Numbered from the stretch's first letter, positions 31,861-43,972 are shown. The stretch: 64,000 bases of DNA from Hirundichthys speculiger (GCA_018398805.1 JAGFBZ010000012.1:248001-312000), one strand, 5' to 3'. Notes: a model not told the origin generated them from the sequence alone. A program made the numbers and translations.

Positions 31861-33057
31861 TAGGGCTGGGCAAGTTAACACGTTATTATCGCATTAACGC
31901 ATTAGTTTATTAACGCCGACATTTATTTTATCACGCGTTAACGGATGTTGGTCACTTGCTTTTGTTTTGAAAAGTCTGTTACTGGCTGCTGCGGAACCGG
32001 AAAATAATTGGCAGGTAAAGCTAAAACAGACATGGAGAACGGTAAAAATCAGTGAACTTTACAGTTCAGGTAGCAACTCAGGTAGCAATATTAACAATTC
32101 AGTCTGAAAAAAAAACTTTCAAACCCCTTTGTTCAAGACGATCGTGTCATTCCTCCATGTTCCATCAGATTTGCTCCATGTGTTCACTGTCCTGCTGTTC
32201 TCTAGCTGGTTACTGCAGTGCGGCTCCATCTAGTGGCACAGATGTGTAACGACAACAGAAAGTCTATTCCTCATAGACAAAGTCATCAACAAAGTCATTT
32301 CTGGGTCACGTAAATCAGACAATAAAATATTAAAAACAAATTCAGTCCAGTGGCCTGTTTGCTAAAAATGAAATATAAAAAACAGGCTTTTTTTTTTTTT
32401 TTTTTCTTTGTTACATTAAAGAATTGAAAAGAAAAGTCATTTTTTTAATTTTTTAAATTTTTAATTAACAATCAAAAATGAAAAAAACAAAAACAAATGA
32501 TACACAGACAATTACAGATTGATAAAATTACAGAACTTTAACATGGACATTTTCATTTTAAAGTTCTCCCAGACGGAGGATTCAACAGAAACAAGGTTAT
32601 TTGAAACAACTGACAAGTTGAACTCCCCGTTAAAAGTTTCTGCTGTTACCTCAGAAATTACCTGTTTTAATGTTATTAAAAAAACATTAAAACATTGTGG
32701 CCTCTAGATTGTTAGGATTTTGTTGGTAGACCTTTTTTATTTTTCATAAAAACAGGACAACATTAATGCCCTGGCAGTGGCAATAAGCTTTTATTTTTTA
32801 TGACATTTTTCTTAATTTCAATTAAAAAATTTTAATTTTTTAAAATTTCATTTCACATTTCATTTTATTTTGCATTTTTTTTAGGATGAAATTTACACAA
32901 AGTAAGTGTTACTGACAAGTGCTGATGTTAAAAGTGACCTTTACACTACTTTTGAATTCATTATTTGATTTTTCGTATACAATGCGATTAATCTTGATTA
33001 ATCAGGGAAATCGTGCGATTAATCGCGATTAAAAATTCTAATCGTTGTCTGGCCCTA
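31861..33057. mobile_element. Non-autonomous hAT element with perfect 8-bp target duplication
   Basis: Left end TAGGGCTGGGCAAGTTAACA; right end on the other strand TAGGGCCAGACAACGATTAG. Flanked by GTTTAAAA at 31853-31860 and 33058-33065. Subterminal TTAACGCG and GCGATTAATCGCGATTAA words are typical of a widespread vertebrate hAT MITE type. The inside is A/T rich with long T and A runs; a possible transposase start (ATGGAGAACGG at about 32,032) closes after a few codons. Confidence 0.88.
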
Positions 33058-33065
33058 GTTTAAAA

Positions 33066-34300
33066 GTAATTTGTCTTTCTTAACAAGACCAAAACACATG
33101 TCTGACAAAAGGCAAGCAATGGGGTCAGCTGTGATTCTCTATAAACGTCCCTAAATTCAATTATCGCTCTCATTTAAGACCTGCTGTGATCCACTCTGTA
33201 TGAAAAACCTGTATAGCAATCAACATCTCTTTGTCTTGGAATAAAAGAGAACGCCCTCTTTGTAAAGACAGAGTCCTCATTCAGTATTCTGTATTTTTTT
33301 GGTTTCTTTTCTTTAATAAATTCTAATTTGATTTTCTCATCGAGATCGGATCTTATTTTATTCCACAACACACTATTATTGTTTTTGTTTTTACCTCCTT
33401 ACCTCCTCGTTTAATCGCCAGGATGTTTTACGTCTCGGTGCTTTTAAGGGCCACATAACTGGATGCAGTTAATAATCCCGACAGCTGTGGTTTAGTTATC
33501 ACCCTGCATTAGTATCTGCTGCCTCATCTTGTCCTCATTTGTAAAACATGGACTGCTGAGCTGCTCCGTCAGGTACACTTTGTAGTAATTACTGAAATGA
33601 GGCTGTATTGTGTGTTTTTCTAATATGATTGCAGAGGTCCTTTAAGATTTTCTGCCTGTAACACGGTTTCATTTCCATGCAGATGAACGGCTCCCAGTTA
33701 GCTGACGCATCGAAAACATAATGTCAGCTGGATGTCGCTCCCATCAGGATTAGACGATGAAGTCTCGGCTGCTCCATCGTACCAGCCGCCAGACACAGCA
33801 ACGTGTCTGCAGTTTGAGCTTTAAAATAAAAAACTAAAACTAAACAGCAGGGTTGGTCATCACCCCGAAGCTACCGAAGCTTCACGCTGCACTAAAGGAG
33901 TTTCTGGAAAAGAGAAAATTGATTAATTTTGATGAAAAGTGCGTTTGGGGATTGAGGTCCAACCAAAGGTTCCTGGTGTCTCCAAGAAGTGAAACTCATC
34001 CTCAAACATGGAGGGAAAAGAGGAAGAACGAAAGCAGTCGTGTTGTTTTCAGTTGTCGGGGGAATCTTTGGCAGGAAGTCTGAAGTTTAAAGACGCATCA
34101 GTAAATCAGGATATATGGAGCTACTACTGATTAGACTAACAGGAGGTCAAGGACTGATTAGTTTCAACGATAAGATAATTATTCAAGCACAGATGTGGCT
34201 GGAAGAACGTTCACGTCTCCACGACAGGAAATGCAACTGCAGAAGAAACCGCTCATGTATCGGAGACGTCTGAGCTGAGACAAAGACAGAGATGTTTGTC
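33066..34300. promoter_or_regulatory. Gene-free stretch with CNE-like segment (33.41-33.78 kb)
   Basis: 33,410-33,780 carries TAATCGCC, GCAGTTAATAATCCC, GTAGTAATTACTGAAATGAG and similar words in otherwise ordinary sequence and has no repeat character. Nothing coding is recognised on either strand. Confidence 0.25.
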
Positions 34301-34643
34301 CATCTCCAGGTCTCTCCATCTTCTAACTCCAGGTCTCTCCATCTTCTAAGTCCAGATCTCTCCATCTTCTAACTCCAGGTCTCTCCATCTTCTAACTCCA
34401 GGTCTCTCCATCTTCTAACTCCAGGTCTCTCCATCTTCTAACTCCAGGTCTCTCCATCTTCTAACTCCAGGTCTCTCCATCTTCTAACTCCATCTTCTAA
34501 CTCCAGGTCTCTCCATCTTCTAACTCCAGGTCTCTCCATCTTCTAACTCCAAGTCCTCTCCATCTTCTAACTCCAAGTCTCTCCATCTTCTAACTCCAAG
34601 TCTCTCCATCTTCTAACTCCAAGTCTCTCCATCTTCTAACTCC
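34301..34643. repeat. 23-bp minisatellite (about 14 copies)
   Basis: Unit TCTCCATCTTCTAACTCCAG plus GTC in tandem, with AAGTC variants in the last third and one truncated copy near 34,490. Read from the minus strand it gives an open frame, which is artefactual. Confidence 0.9.
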
Positions 34644-34899
34644 TTCCACACCTGTTAGATGTTCTTCCTGAGCGACAGCTACACCAGCTGAACTTGGTGG
34701 TGACAAACACAGTTTTCTGAAGAGTTTTGCTGATTCTGGGAACTGTTGAGAAATAATGAAATGCTTGACATTTACCTGAGCTCCAGTGAATGCACCGACC
34801 CAAAATTGCCTGTTATTAAAGTAATGAGTTTTAGTCGATCTAAAAACCTCCTTTTTAAAGGGTATTACTGTATTAAGAAAAAAAAGACAATTCAAACCA

Positions 34900-35056
34900 A
34901 AGCCAGGGCCAGTCCATCACAGGGATAATAAAGAGAGAAAGGAAACAAAGAACCAAACATGCTTCATGTTCACAGTCAATTTAAAATCACCAATTAACCT
35001 GCCACGTGTGATGTTAGAATGTTGGAAGCCAGGAAGCCTTGAGAAAACCTGCACGA
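34900..35056. repeat. Widespread fish interspersed repeat fragment
   Basis: Words GCCAGGGCCAGTCCATCACA, CAATTTAAAATCACCAATTA and GAATGTTGGAAGCC..GAAAACCTGCACG occur in the order of a very common fish repeat (GCCAGTCCATCACAGGGC ... CAATTTAGAGTCACCAATTA ... GAGAAAACCCACGC). I cannot name the family with certainty. Confidence 0.5.
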
Positions 35057-35878
35057 TGTTTGGTTTTTATGTGTGACGGTTAATGAGACATGAAAAGATT
35101 TCTTTTTTCTTCTTCTGGCAGGATGCATTTAAGAGCGTATTTAGTGAAGTACTTTTTTTTTTTATTTTAGAGTTTCTCCAAATCTGATTAGCGATTGAAG
35201 TAAAAAGGAAAAAATGAAACCTTTACGTGAGCGATAACTGAATTTTCAGTCAAAACATGAAGGAACTTTGAAGGAACAACTTCTCCTGGCTTTGCTTTTC
35301 AGAGAACAAGGTTCATACAGCATAAACATGTTTAAACCCACATGTAGACCCGCATGGAGGATGCCTTGGATGAAAAAAAAGGACCACCTCATGTGTGCTT
35401 ATACAACGCCAAAGAGAAAAGACATCAGCAATGGTTTATTGTGATTTTGGATTATTAAGAAGAAACCGTTCGAGGCAGCTAATAATCGTCCCAGCAGTGG
35501 ACATTCCAGTGAATTTACTCCAAGGTTAGAGCATGGAGATGTAGAAGAGCTACATATCAGACTGGACACGTCTCACTGACTATGCTAAATGTCTCAGTTC
35601 ATAAAAGTACAACGAGACAAAACAGAGCAAGTGTGATGGCCAGTAAAAGGCCATTAAAAGGAACATGGGTGCAGGGCTCTGGGTTGGAAAGTCTCCCTTT
35701 GGAGTTAATTAAGAATTATTGAATTAAATTGATTTCGTCTCTGATTTTTGGAGAATGTGGTCCAGCTGGCGTCATCAGGACAAGACTCTCACCTCAACTG
35801 TTCATGTCATGAGAACCATGTCATGTGGACTCAGTTCTGTACCTGCCCCCCACAACCCAAAGATGGGCCCAGCTGTAG
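35057..35878. other. No gene recognised
   Basis: AT-leaning unique sequence. The last 60 bp before the GATG array (CCTGCCCCCCACAACCC) resemble the end of the Rex3-like LINE. Confidence 0.3.
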
Positions 35879-35921
35879 TTAATGGATAGATGAATGGATG
35901 GATGGATGGATGGATGGATGG

Positions 35922-35954
<33 letters not shown>

Positions 35955-36473
35955 CATATGGTTGAATTAATGGATGGATTGATGGATGGACGGATGGATG
36001 GATGGACAGATGGACATATGTTGAATTGATGGATGGATAGATGGATGGATGGAGAGATGACTGGATGGACGGATGGATGGACATATGGTTGAATTGATGG
36101 ATGGATTGATGGATGGACGGATGGATGGATGAATGCATAGACGGATGGATGGATGGATGGATGGATGGATGGATGGATGGATGGATGGATGGATGGATGG
36201 ATGGATGGATGGATGGATGGTTGGATGGATGAATAGATGGATGGATGGATGGATGGATGGATGGATGGATGGATGGATGGATGGATGGATGGATGGATGG
36301 ATGATGGATGGATGGATGGATGGACGGATGGATGGATGCATAGATGGATGGATGGATGGATGGATGGATGGAGGATGGATGGATGGATGGATGGATGGAT
36401 GGATGGATGGATGGATAGACGGATGGATGGATGGATGGATGGATGGATGGATGGTTGGATGGTTGGATGGATG
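35879..36473. repeat. (GATG)n array 1, probable LINE tail expansion
   Basis: About 600 bp of GGAT/GATG tetramer with a few interspersed copies of a longer motif (GGACATATGGTTGAATT at about 35,953, 36,013 and 36,079) in its first third. Tetramer arrays have a 12-bp (four-codon) period, giving open frames of WMDG on the plus strand and HPSI on the minus strand up to 219 codons; these are not proteins. The array probably grew from the GATG tail of a Rex3-like LINE. Confidence 0.9.
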
Positions 36474-37973
36474 AAACCATTGTGTGCTTAAGTCAAATCT
36501 AAAGAAATCTGTTCCAGTTAAAGTTTGATAAAACTGCATCATGCAACACGACGTTGATCCCAAACAAACCAGCAAAACTGCAGGTCAAATTTCATGAGCT
36601 GAAGTTACGATATGTTTAGACCTGCTAAAGTAAAGATGACGACAAATAACTATATATAATTACAACAACCTTTTCTTTGGTTTTATATCCACCACAGACG
36701 CCCAGCAGCTGATAGATGACTCACAATCACAGCTACATCGTGATCACAGTGATCCGTGTGTTCGGCCAGTCATGATACATTCACATCGTCTGGACTGATC
36801 ACAGAACAGATTTCCTTTATGCTCCCGGATAATTCAATGTAGCTTTGAGTAGTTTCGGCGGTAGCATTGATCCAAAACAACATCATTCAGTGACAAAGTG
36901 ACACAAAGTGATTGAGTTATATGAGATCCTTTCAGTGCATCTCTTCCAGTTCCTGTGGTCCAGACTGATAAGGAACTTAGGAAGTCCCATCTGGGGACAT
37001 AATGGGTCGGTCTGCAGTCTGATAAACCACAGGCACCAAAGCTCAGCCTGCTGCTGCCACATCCAAACATCCAGGAGGACTTAAAGGAGAGAGCTGAGCA
37101 TCACGTGGAGGTATGCTGTTGTTTTATTGAGATGATTTGTTTCCGTGTGACAAATGCCTTCCTTGATCTGTCTGCTTTTTCTACAAGAATAAATGAATTT
37201 CATGATGAGACTGTTTGCACCATTAGCCGCCTAATTAACCACTGTGCTAATTCATCACGGCGGCAAATGTTACCGTTAGCATGGGAGCAGTAGCCTCCAC
37301 TCAGGACAGCTTTCGTGGACTCCCGCTATTAAAAAGACAACAGCGGCCACCGAACAAAGGTTTACTGTTCGGAAACATAATTAAGTCTTCACAGCGATTA
37401 ACTCCAGGGAAGAAAAAGTCCGACTATCCCTGAGGACTGAGAGCGAGCGGAGGAAATGGCTTGGAAAAGAGGGAGCTCCAGGGAGAAGAAGCAATTAGTC
37501 TGCCTTGATTTTTTTGGTAGGTGAGAGTTTGGACAAAAGTCAAGCATGTGGTTTTGGATTGTTAAGCCAGACACAAACGACTTCAGGCTTCTGGATTAGA
37601 CGGCCGAAGCTGTGTTTTTCTAAGGTCCATTTGAATAAACAGCGCTGCCTCGGGCCGGGCTGCGCCGATTCCAGAGGGGAGATAAGCAGAGTAAATAAAG
37701 CTGAACCTGGAGTGGAAGAGGTTTCCTCTCGCTGCTGCTCTACTGTTTCACTGTTTAAATAACTCCAGATGGGGGTTGAGCTCAGGAAGCATCACTCCAT
37801 AACTCTGTTTTTATTTTTTATTTTTTTAGTTTGTTCTGCAACAGAAAGAAAATGAGCTATTAGTGGCTACAATACGTCTAATTTCAAATGTGCGTCAGTA
37901 AACTGTTGGGTCAATTCACTTTTGAAAGACATCATGAATAAGAACAGTGACATTAACGCAATGGACCCTAAAC
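36474..37973. promoter_or_regulatory. Gene-free stretch with CNE-like segment (37.09-37.32 kb)
   Basis: 37,100-37,320 contains GAATAAATGAATTTCATGAT, ACCATTAGCCGCCTAATTAA and TGCTAATTCATCACGG, a dense set of homeodomain-type cores. Open frames here (62-85 codons) have no domain. Elsewhere nothing is recognised. Confidence 0.3.
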
Positions 37974-37981
37974 ATCTAAGG

Positions 37982-38551
37982 CACATGTGTCAAACACAAG
38001 GCCCGCGGGCCAAATGTGGCCCGCCACGTCATTTTATGTGGCCCTCGAGCACTTTGCACTTTTGGCTTAAATTTTAAACCGATATTTTAAGACTAAAAAT
38101 AAGCTTACGCCACTTTAAAGCGCATATTAATAATAAACTACATCTCCCATAATGCATTTGGTCTTTACCCGCAACGATAATAGTATATCGCCATGAGCAA
38201 GAACTCAAGATGATTTCCAGGACTGATGGACTTGAGAAAAACCTCTACAAACTAACCCCAAAATGACAACGAAAATAAAAATTGATGCTCAAAGAAGACA
38301 GTTTCATCAACAACAGGAAAACGAATACAAGTCTGTATCTCAAGGTGAAAAAAACAGTTTCTTGTGTTATGAGGTGGTGTCAGTCATAAAAGAGTTTAAT
38401 CTTAAGCTTAATATTTAATAATATAATAAGGTGCAGTTTAATTTATTTTGATTTATATTGCATTTTGTTACATTCATGCTGTCGATCTGGCCCTTTGAGG
38501 GAAACCATGATGCTGATGTGGCCCTCAGTGGAAATGAGTCTGACACCCCTG
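37982..38551. mobile_element. hAT MITE with perfect 8-bp target duplication
   Basis: Left end CACATGTGTCAAACACAAGG; right end on the other strand CAGGGGTGTCAGACTC; flanked by ATCTAAGG at 37974-37981 and 38552-38559. The GGCCCGCGGGCC and GTGGCCCTC subterminal words are characteristic of a common vertebrate hAT MITE. The element is 570 bp with no coding capacity. Confidence 0.9.
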
Positions 38552-38559
38552 ATCTAAGG

Positions 38560-39165
38560 GACATAAAAGGAAGTGGAGCTCACTGATTACTTTTACGGCC
38601 CTTAACTGTGAGAACGGGCTGAAGTTTCCAGCACCGCAGCGTCTTCTTTAGAGTCGAAGCAGACGAAGAGCAAAGACGGGTAATTAAATCAAACCATGAT
38701 CACCGGAGGGATGGTTTCACCTCGTTTCAACTCTGTTGGATGGCTCACGCTGGGGTGGGGTTGGTCACGGTCAAAAGTACAATAAAGCACTGTCAACACT
38801 GTCAGACGGATGGGGACACATCCACACCAGAAAAACCATAAATACGGGATCAACATGACAGAAGCAGGAGACTGGAATGAGATTAGAGCTCATCCAGTAT
38901 TCAGAGCACCAGTCCAGTACGCCTCTCGACCAAGCACAGGTGATGACATCACTGCCTCTCTTATCCTGTTCCCCGGATCCTCACCGACGCTGCCGACCCG
39001 TGGCTGCCCTGTGCACGATGTCGACGGGTTTTTACCAGACATGACGCTCCGTGGCTCCCGGCTAATTCAGCCAGGCGATGCTGAGGGACAAGCAGCGGTG
39101 CGAACAGTTTCAGTGGAGCCTCCCGTTTCAAATGCTGTTTTGGTTGGTAAACGTGAACGTATGTT
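38560..39165. other. No gene recognised
   Basis: A plus-strand frame open from 38,810 runs into the LINE fragment downstream, but its upstream part has no domain and is probably chance. Confidence 0.3.
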
Positions 39166-39395
39166 TCATCCTGGGAACGCCTCGGCATCGCCCTGGGAAC
39201 GCCTCGGCATCGCTCTGGGAACGCCTCGGCATCGCCCTGGGAACGCCTCGGCATCGCTCTGGGAACGCCTCGGCATCGCCCCGGGAGAGTTGGAGGAGGC
39301 GGTCGGGGAGAGGGTAGTCTGGGGCCCCTCTGATTGGGCCCCTGCAGCCTGAACCAGGATGAGAGGAAGCTGATGGAGGGCTGGAAGGATGGAGG
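39166..39395 (+). pseudogene. Rex3/RTE-like LINE C-terminus with embedded 22-bp minisatellite
   Basis: The plus-strand frame after the repeats reads WERLGIAPGELEEAVGERVV, then W, the conserved end of the same fish LINE polyprotein seen at 27.0-27.4 kb, and runs into GAAGCTGATGGAGGGC, a decayed GATG-type tail. Immediately before it, five 22-bp copies of CTGGGAACGCCTCGGCATCG plus CC or CT (39171-39280) repeat exactly the codons for WERLGIA. As 22 is not a multiple of three, only the last copy is in frame with the rest. The LINE fragment has no reverse-transcriptase core. Confidence 0.7.
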
Positions 39396-40243
39396 ATCTC
39401 TGAAACTCTCGTGGTGTCCCTGATGGTGTTGAACGTGGTGAACACACACGAGTTTATGGTTTAATTTAAAAACCATCATTGCTCTGTGTCCAGTTTGACT
39501 CCACTCTGGGAGCGATTTGTGGAAGAAACTCTTTTGAATCAACCACATAGCTCAGTGGAGAGCAGTGTTTTTGGGGAATTTTACCGAACATGAAATGAAA
39601 TCAGAAGTGATGGAGAACGTGACTTCTCTGCTTGGTTTCCGTCTCAAAGTGCATTTCCTCATCATTTTTTGGTTTCCAGCGTGTCCAATTAAAGTCAGCC
39701 ACCAAACAACTTGGAGGAAGAAAAAGTGATGACAAGCTGAAGTAGATTAATTAAGGTACATCAGAGAATAAGCAGAGTAATCACAGATTGCGCTTGTCAC
39801 AGGAATTTAGCATCTGACTGACTCGGAGAGATTATGCCTCTCTTCATTTTCTGCCTTTGTGCGGTGGAAAATTAATTGTCGGTGACATTTGGTGGTAGTA
39901 CCCCCCTACCCCCCACCACCTCCTTACACACCACCTCCCTCTATCTCCACATCCTCCAATTAATCGGTTCTCTTTTATATTCTCCTTCCAAATCCTTTAT
40001 TTCTTAGATACACGAGGGGCCGAATCATTTCCTCAACTGCCGGGGACAACATCCTCTTCTTGATTGAGACGAGAATCTAATCATCGATGGTTGCCGTGGC
40101 CACACCGGCGCTCAACACATACACATCCATGGATGCGCCGTCTGGATGACAGTGAAATAGTGAGGAGGTTCTGGTCCAGCTTGACTCGTTAATCATCCAG
40201 AGTTTCGACGGTAAAATCAACTCAATGTGTGGAGAACTGAAGC
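39396..40243. promoter_or_regulatory. Gene-free stretch with CNE-like segment (39.70-40.14 kb)
   Basis: 39,745-39,900 and 39,960-40,110 carry ordinary-complexity sequence with words such as GGAAAATTAATTGTCGGTGA and GAGAATCTAATCATCGATGG. No gene, no repeat boundaries. Confidence 0.25.
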
Positions 40244-40736
40244 GGGTTAGGGTTAAGGGGGTAAGGTTAGGGGTTAAGGTTAGGGGTTAGGGTTAGGGTT
40301 AGGGTTAGCGGTTAGGGTTAGGGGTTGGGGTTAGGGGTTAGGGTTAGGGTTAGTGGTAAGGGTTAGGGTTAGGGGTTAGGGGTTAGGGTTAGGGGTTAGG
40401 GGTAAGGGTTAGGGTTAGGGGTTAGGGTTAGGGTTAGGGGTTAGGGGTTAGGGTTAGGGGTTAGGGGTTAGGGTTAGGGGTTAGGGGTTAGGGGTTAGGG
40501 TTGGGGGTTAGGGTTAGGGTTAGGGTTAGGGGTTAGGGTTAGGGTTAGGGGTTAGGGGTTAGGGTTAGGGGGTTAGGGGTTAGGGTTAGGGTTAGGGGGT
40601 TAGGGTTTTAGGGGTTAGGGTTAGGGTTAGGGTTAGGGGTTAGGGTTAGGGTTAGGGTTAGGGGTTAGGGTTAGGGGTTAGGGTTAGGGGTTAGGGGTTA
40701 GGGGTTAGGGTTAGGGTTAGGGTTAGGTTTAGGGTT
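40244..40736 (+). repeat. Interstitial telomere-like tract 2
   Basis: About 490 bp of TTAGGG mixed with TTAGGGG, G-rich on the plus strand. It is cleaner than the tract at 16.9-17.4 kb, with several runs of three or more perfect TTAGGG. Confidence 0.92.
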
Positions 40737-42656
40737 CCTACCAACATGGCACCCTGCAAAAAGAGGCCTCCTTTTTGTGGGTGACCTCTGACGATAGTTG
40801 GGGACCATGAACAGGGTAATATGGGTGTAGAGGACAGTCATGATAGCGCGTCATCTGTACAACAGAAGCGTAGCAGTGAATTATGTATATTTAAAAGCAG
40901 GAAATGGGGATGGAAGTGTGGGGGCTACCTGACTCACCATATCTCATGTGCTTAATTCACCGCGTTGAACCTTTCCACAACATTCATCACTTCAGTGGAA
41001 CAGAATTGGTGTCCTCGCTCATTTTTCTGCTCCGATGCTCAGCATCACCTCGATATAATTCAAATTTAATAGTCCGTACGGATTAAACTCCCATGCTTCA
41101 TTCCCAGACGTTCTCGTCTGCTGCCTTTTTCCAAACTGCGATCCTCCGCCAGGGCGAGAGAAAGAGTTTCAGTCCGAAAGGCGATGAACGAGAGCAGCAG
41201 GGGAGAGAACAATAAAAGGTGGATGTGAAGGTTTCACAGGGATGGTTTGGGGAATATCAGATCAATCTGTTGTTGTGCTGGTGGAGGTGTTGTTCTGAGC
41301 ATGCTCAGTTATTCAGGTGTACCTGGATGAAGTGTAATGAAATTTCTGTGTAATATGTAATTAAAAACAGAACACAATTTCACAATAAAATCCAGAAAAC
41401 ATGTTGAAATAATTTCATAAAAAAATACCAGTACACATTTTGAATTTCATGTCTGCTGTGTGAGAGACACGTGGAGCGACTGCAGCCAATTTGATGTGCG
41501 TGGGTGTCGGAGCGTCTGACCCCTGGATCCAACCAGAAGAAGCGCTGCCGTCCAGCCCTTCAGGTCCCTCTGGGAATGATCCAGAAGCTGCATCGCCAGT
41601 CTACCTGGAGGTTTCTAAGTAATCTGCTGGTTTACAGACGTGTTTCCTACCATGTCCTGTCCTTCCTGCTGTTGTGCAATAAGGCGTATAACGTGCTCGT
41701 TTAGTCATAAAATGGTTATTACCAACTGTCTTGAGGGACAGCTGCTAATAACCAGAAGGGTATTAACAAAGTTAATAAAATGAAACGGGGCACCACCTGA
41801 TAAATCAGGAAAAAAGGACTAAATGGCACAATCAGTCTCAAAATGGCTGTTGTTCTATGCGTGCCAGCCTGTGACCAGGAGTGGCGCTGTAGAGCAACAG
41901 AGAAGGTGTGAGTCCGAGCACAGACCTCTTCAACCAGCAAATGTTACAAAACTGTGTAAAATAACCACAAACAACTTCTCTCATTAGAATATATCAGGAT
42001 TTATTAACACAAGTATTAAAATGAACAAACACTTGAATCACGACCCTGATATCTACTAACTAAAATACCACTAAACTAACACAAGCAAATGAAACATTCA
42101 AGGAAATCAGTGTAAACTTATATACATGTGTGCTGGAAACTATAGGTGTGTGTAAATAAACTAAGCTTGCTTCTAGCCTGAGGAGGATTTTTAAGATGGC
42201 GGCCAAGATCACATGTTGCTCTCGTTCCTTGCCAAGATGGCGGCCAAGATCACGGAGGGTTGTTAGTACGAAAAAAAGAGGAAAGAAAATATAGAGTAAA
42301 ATCAACAAAGCGAAGGTGATGATGCCCATCTTTAGTGATTAAAGTGATCCTTATTGACATAACGGCGTCTGAAATCTCAGATCTGAAAATATTAGATGAT
42401 CTATCTTGTTTTAAATGTAATGTCCTCATTCAGTCCATGTCCACTCTTAAATGCATCACGAAAATGTCTTTGATACCTCAACTATCCGGTAATCTTAAAT
42501 GGGGTAATTTACTGAGAGGTACTGACGCTAACGTTCTCTGCCAACATCATCCGCTTTGATTTATGACTTTACTTCCTTGTTAGTGGGCGACAGAAAACAG
42601 CAGCTAAAGCACATCTGGAAAGGAAAGTTGTGTGCAGGGTTCAGAGCTGCTTCTGC
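40737..42656. other. No gene recognised; twin YY1-like motifs at 42.19-42.25 kb
   Basis: AAGATGGCGGCCAAGATCAC occurs twice (about 42193-42212 and 42234-42253). AAGATGGCGGC is the YY1 consensus. The surrounding 41.7-42.3 kb contains short open frames without domains and may be an unrecognised retroelement, but no terminal repeats were found. Confidence 0.35.
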
Positions 42657-42688
42657 TAACCCCTAACCCCTAACCCCTAACACTAACC
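42657..42688 (-). repeat. Short interstitial telomere-like tract, C-rich on plus strand
   Basis: Four to five copies of CCCCTAA, the reverse orientation to the other telomere-like tracts here. Confidence 0.8.
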
Positions 42689-42994
42689 TGTCCAGACGCC
42701 TCTTCCAGGGAAGGCCTCCAGTCGTTAATTAAGACAATGCTGCATCACAACTGGTCCACCTGCAGCCCAGACTCTCCAGCACCTGGAGACATCGGGAGCA
42801 TCACGAAACAAATAAAAACAGAGGACAAGCAGGGCTGTCGAGCAGACAAAATGAGCTAATACCTTTCACGAAATGATAAAAAGTCTCACTTTCGATGGGT
42901 TTTTAAGCTCTCAAAAAAACATTTCTCACAGCGTCCCGACTCTTTTGGATCTGGGTCTGTTTTCTCTTATATGTGCAGACGTTTTCCTGACAAC

Positions 42995-43972
42995 TAGGGG
43001 TGTGAAAAAAAAAATCGATTTGGCAATACAGTGATGTCTTATTTTTAGCGGTTAATGGGGACCAGCAACTCACCGCGATAATCAAAATCCGCCAACTGGA
43101 GCCGGAGTCCCCCGAGCCTAAAATAATGTGTTTAAAATATGTTTAAAACCACCAAAAAAGTAGCGAGACACTGCAGCGAAACAAGACAAAGGCTCAACTG
43201 TGGTCTTTCTGTTACCTTCACAGCCTCTGGTCTCTGAACTGTAGTAAACAAACTGCTGGTATTGTGCTATTTTTGGGCTCATAATTAATGGCTAACACGC
43301 TAACAACAACAAAAGAAACAGTCAGTTAACAGAGAATGTAAATCTATACACGCTGGGCTGCTGTTTATGCTCACTACACTTTTCATTTAACCCTGTTTTC
43401 ATTCTGCCATCCCACAACACACACACACACTACATTACCCATAAGGCCACACCATTACCCATAAGGCCACCTTCTTAAAGAGGCCAGGCTGGCTCACAAC
43501 ATTTCTTCGCTGTGAGAGAACACGCACAAAATCCTGTGATGTTTCTGCGATTTTTTCTTGTTTTTTTTTAAATTTTATTATATATTTCTGAAAAAATCCC
43601 CAAATAACTAAAACCGTGGAACTTAAAGTGCGAATTGGCGAGGGATCACTGTATATCGGGATTTTTGGCCGTCCAATATAATATCAATTTTTCAGCTCCT
43701 AATATCGATTTTTTTCAAAAACACAAATAATATACAATAAATAGCTTGTTTTGAAGCAAATAGTTTTGACTCAATTTGTCCTCTGAATGATCAATATCAT
43801 CTGATGAACATATACAGCAACTTGATTTTTCATCTCTACTTTTGATTTTGATATTAACTGGGTAGAATATCGCAATATATCGGTATATCGCGATATCGTG
43901 ATAATGTCGTATCATGACCCAAGTATCATGATACATATCGTATTGCCAGGTCCTTGCCAATACTCACCCCTA
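42995..43972. mobile_element. hAT element with decayed 8-bp target duplication
   Basis: Left end TAGGGGTGTGAAAAA then ATCGATTTGGCAATA; right end on the other strand TAGGGGTGAGTATTGGCAAG. Flanks CTGACAAC (42987-42994) and CTGATGAC (43973-43980) agree at 6 of 8 positions. Subterminal ATCGCGATATCG words are typical of this hAT MITE type. A second element is nested at 43029-43651, so the hAT itself is only about 355 bp. Confidence 0.75.
43029..43651. mobile_element. TA-flanked MITE nested in the hAT element
   Basis: Starts CAGTGATGTCTTATTTTTAG and ends, on the other strand, CAGTGATCCCTCGCCAATTC, with TA on both sides (43027-43028 and 43652-43653), the target pattern of the Tc1/mariner superfamily. 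Inside is a short direct repeat CATTACCCATAAGGCCAC (two copies, about 43,434 and 43,453) and a (CA)n tract. It has no coding part. Confidence 0.7.

Noticed and set aside
35821..36575. Long HPSI/WMDG frames at 35.8-36.6 kb
   Set aside because: Same tetramer artefact as the larger array.
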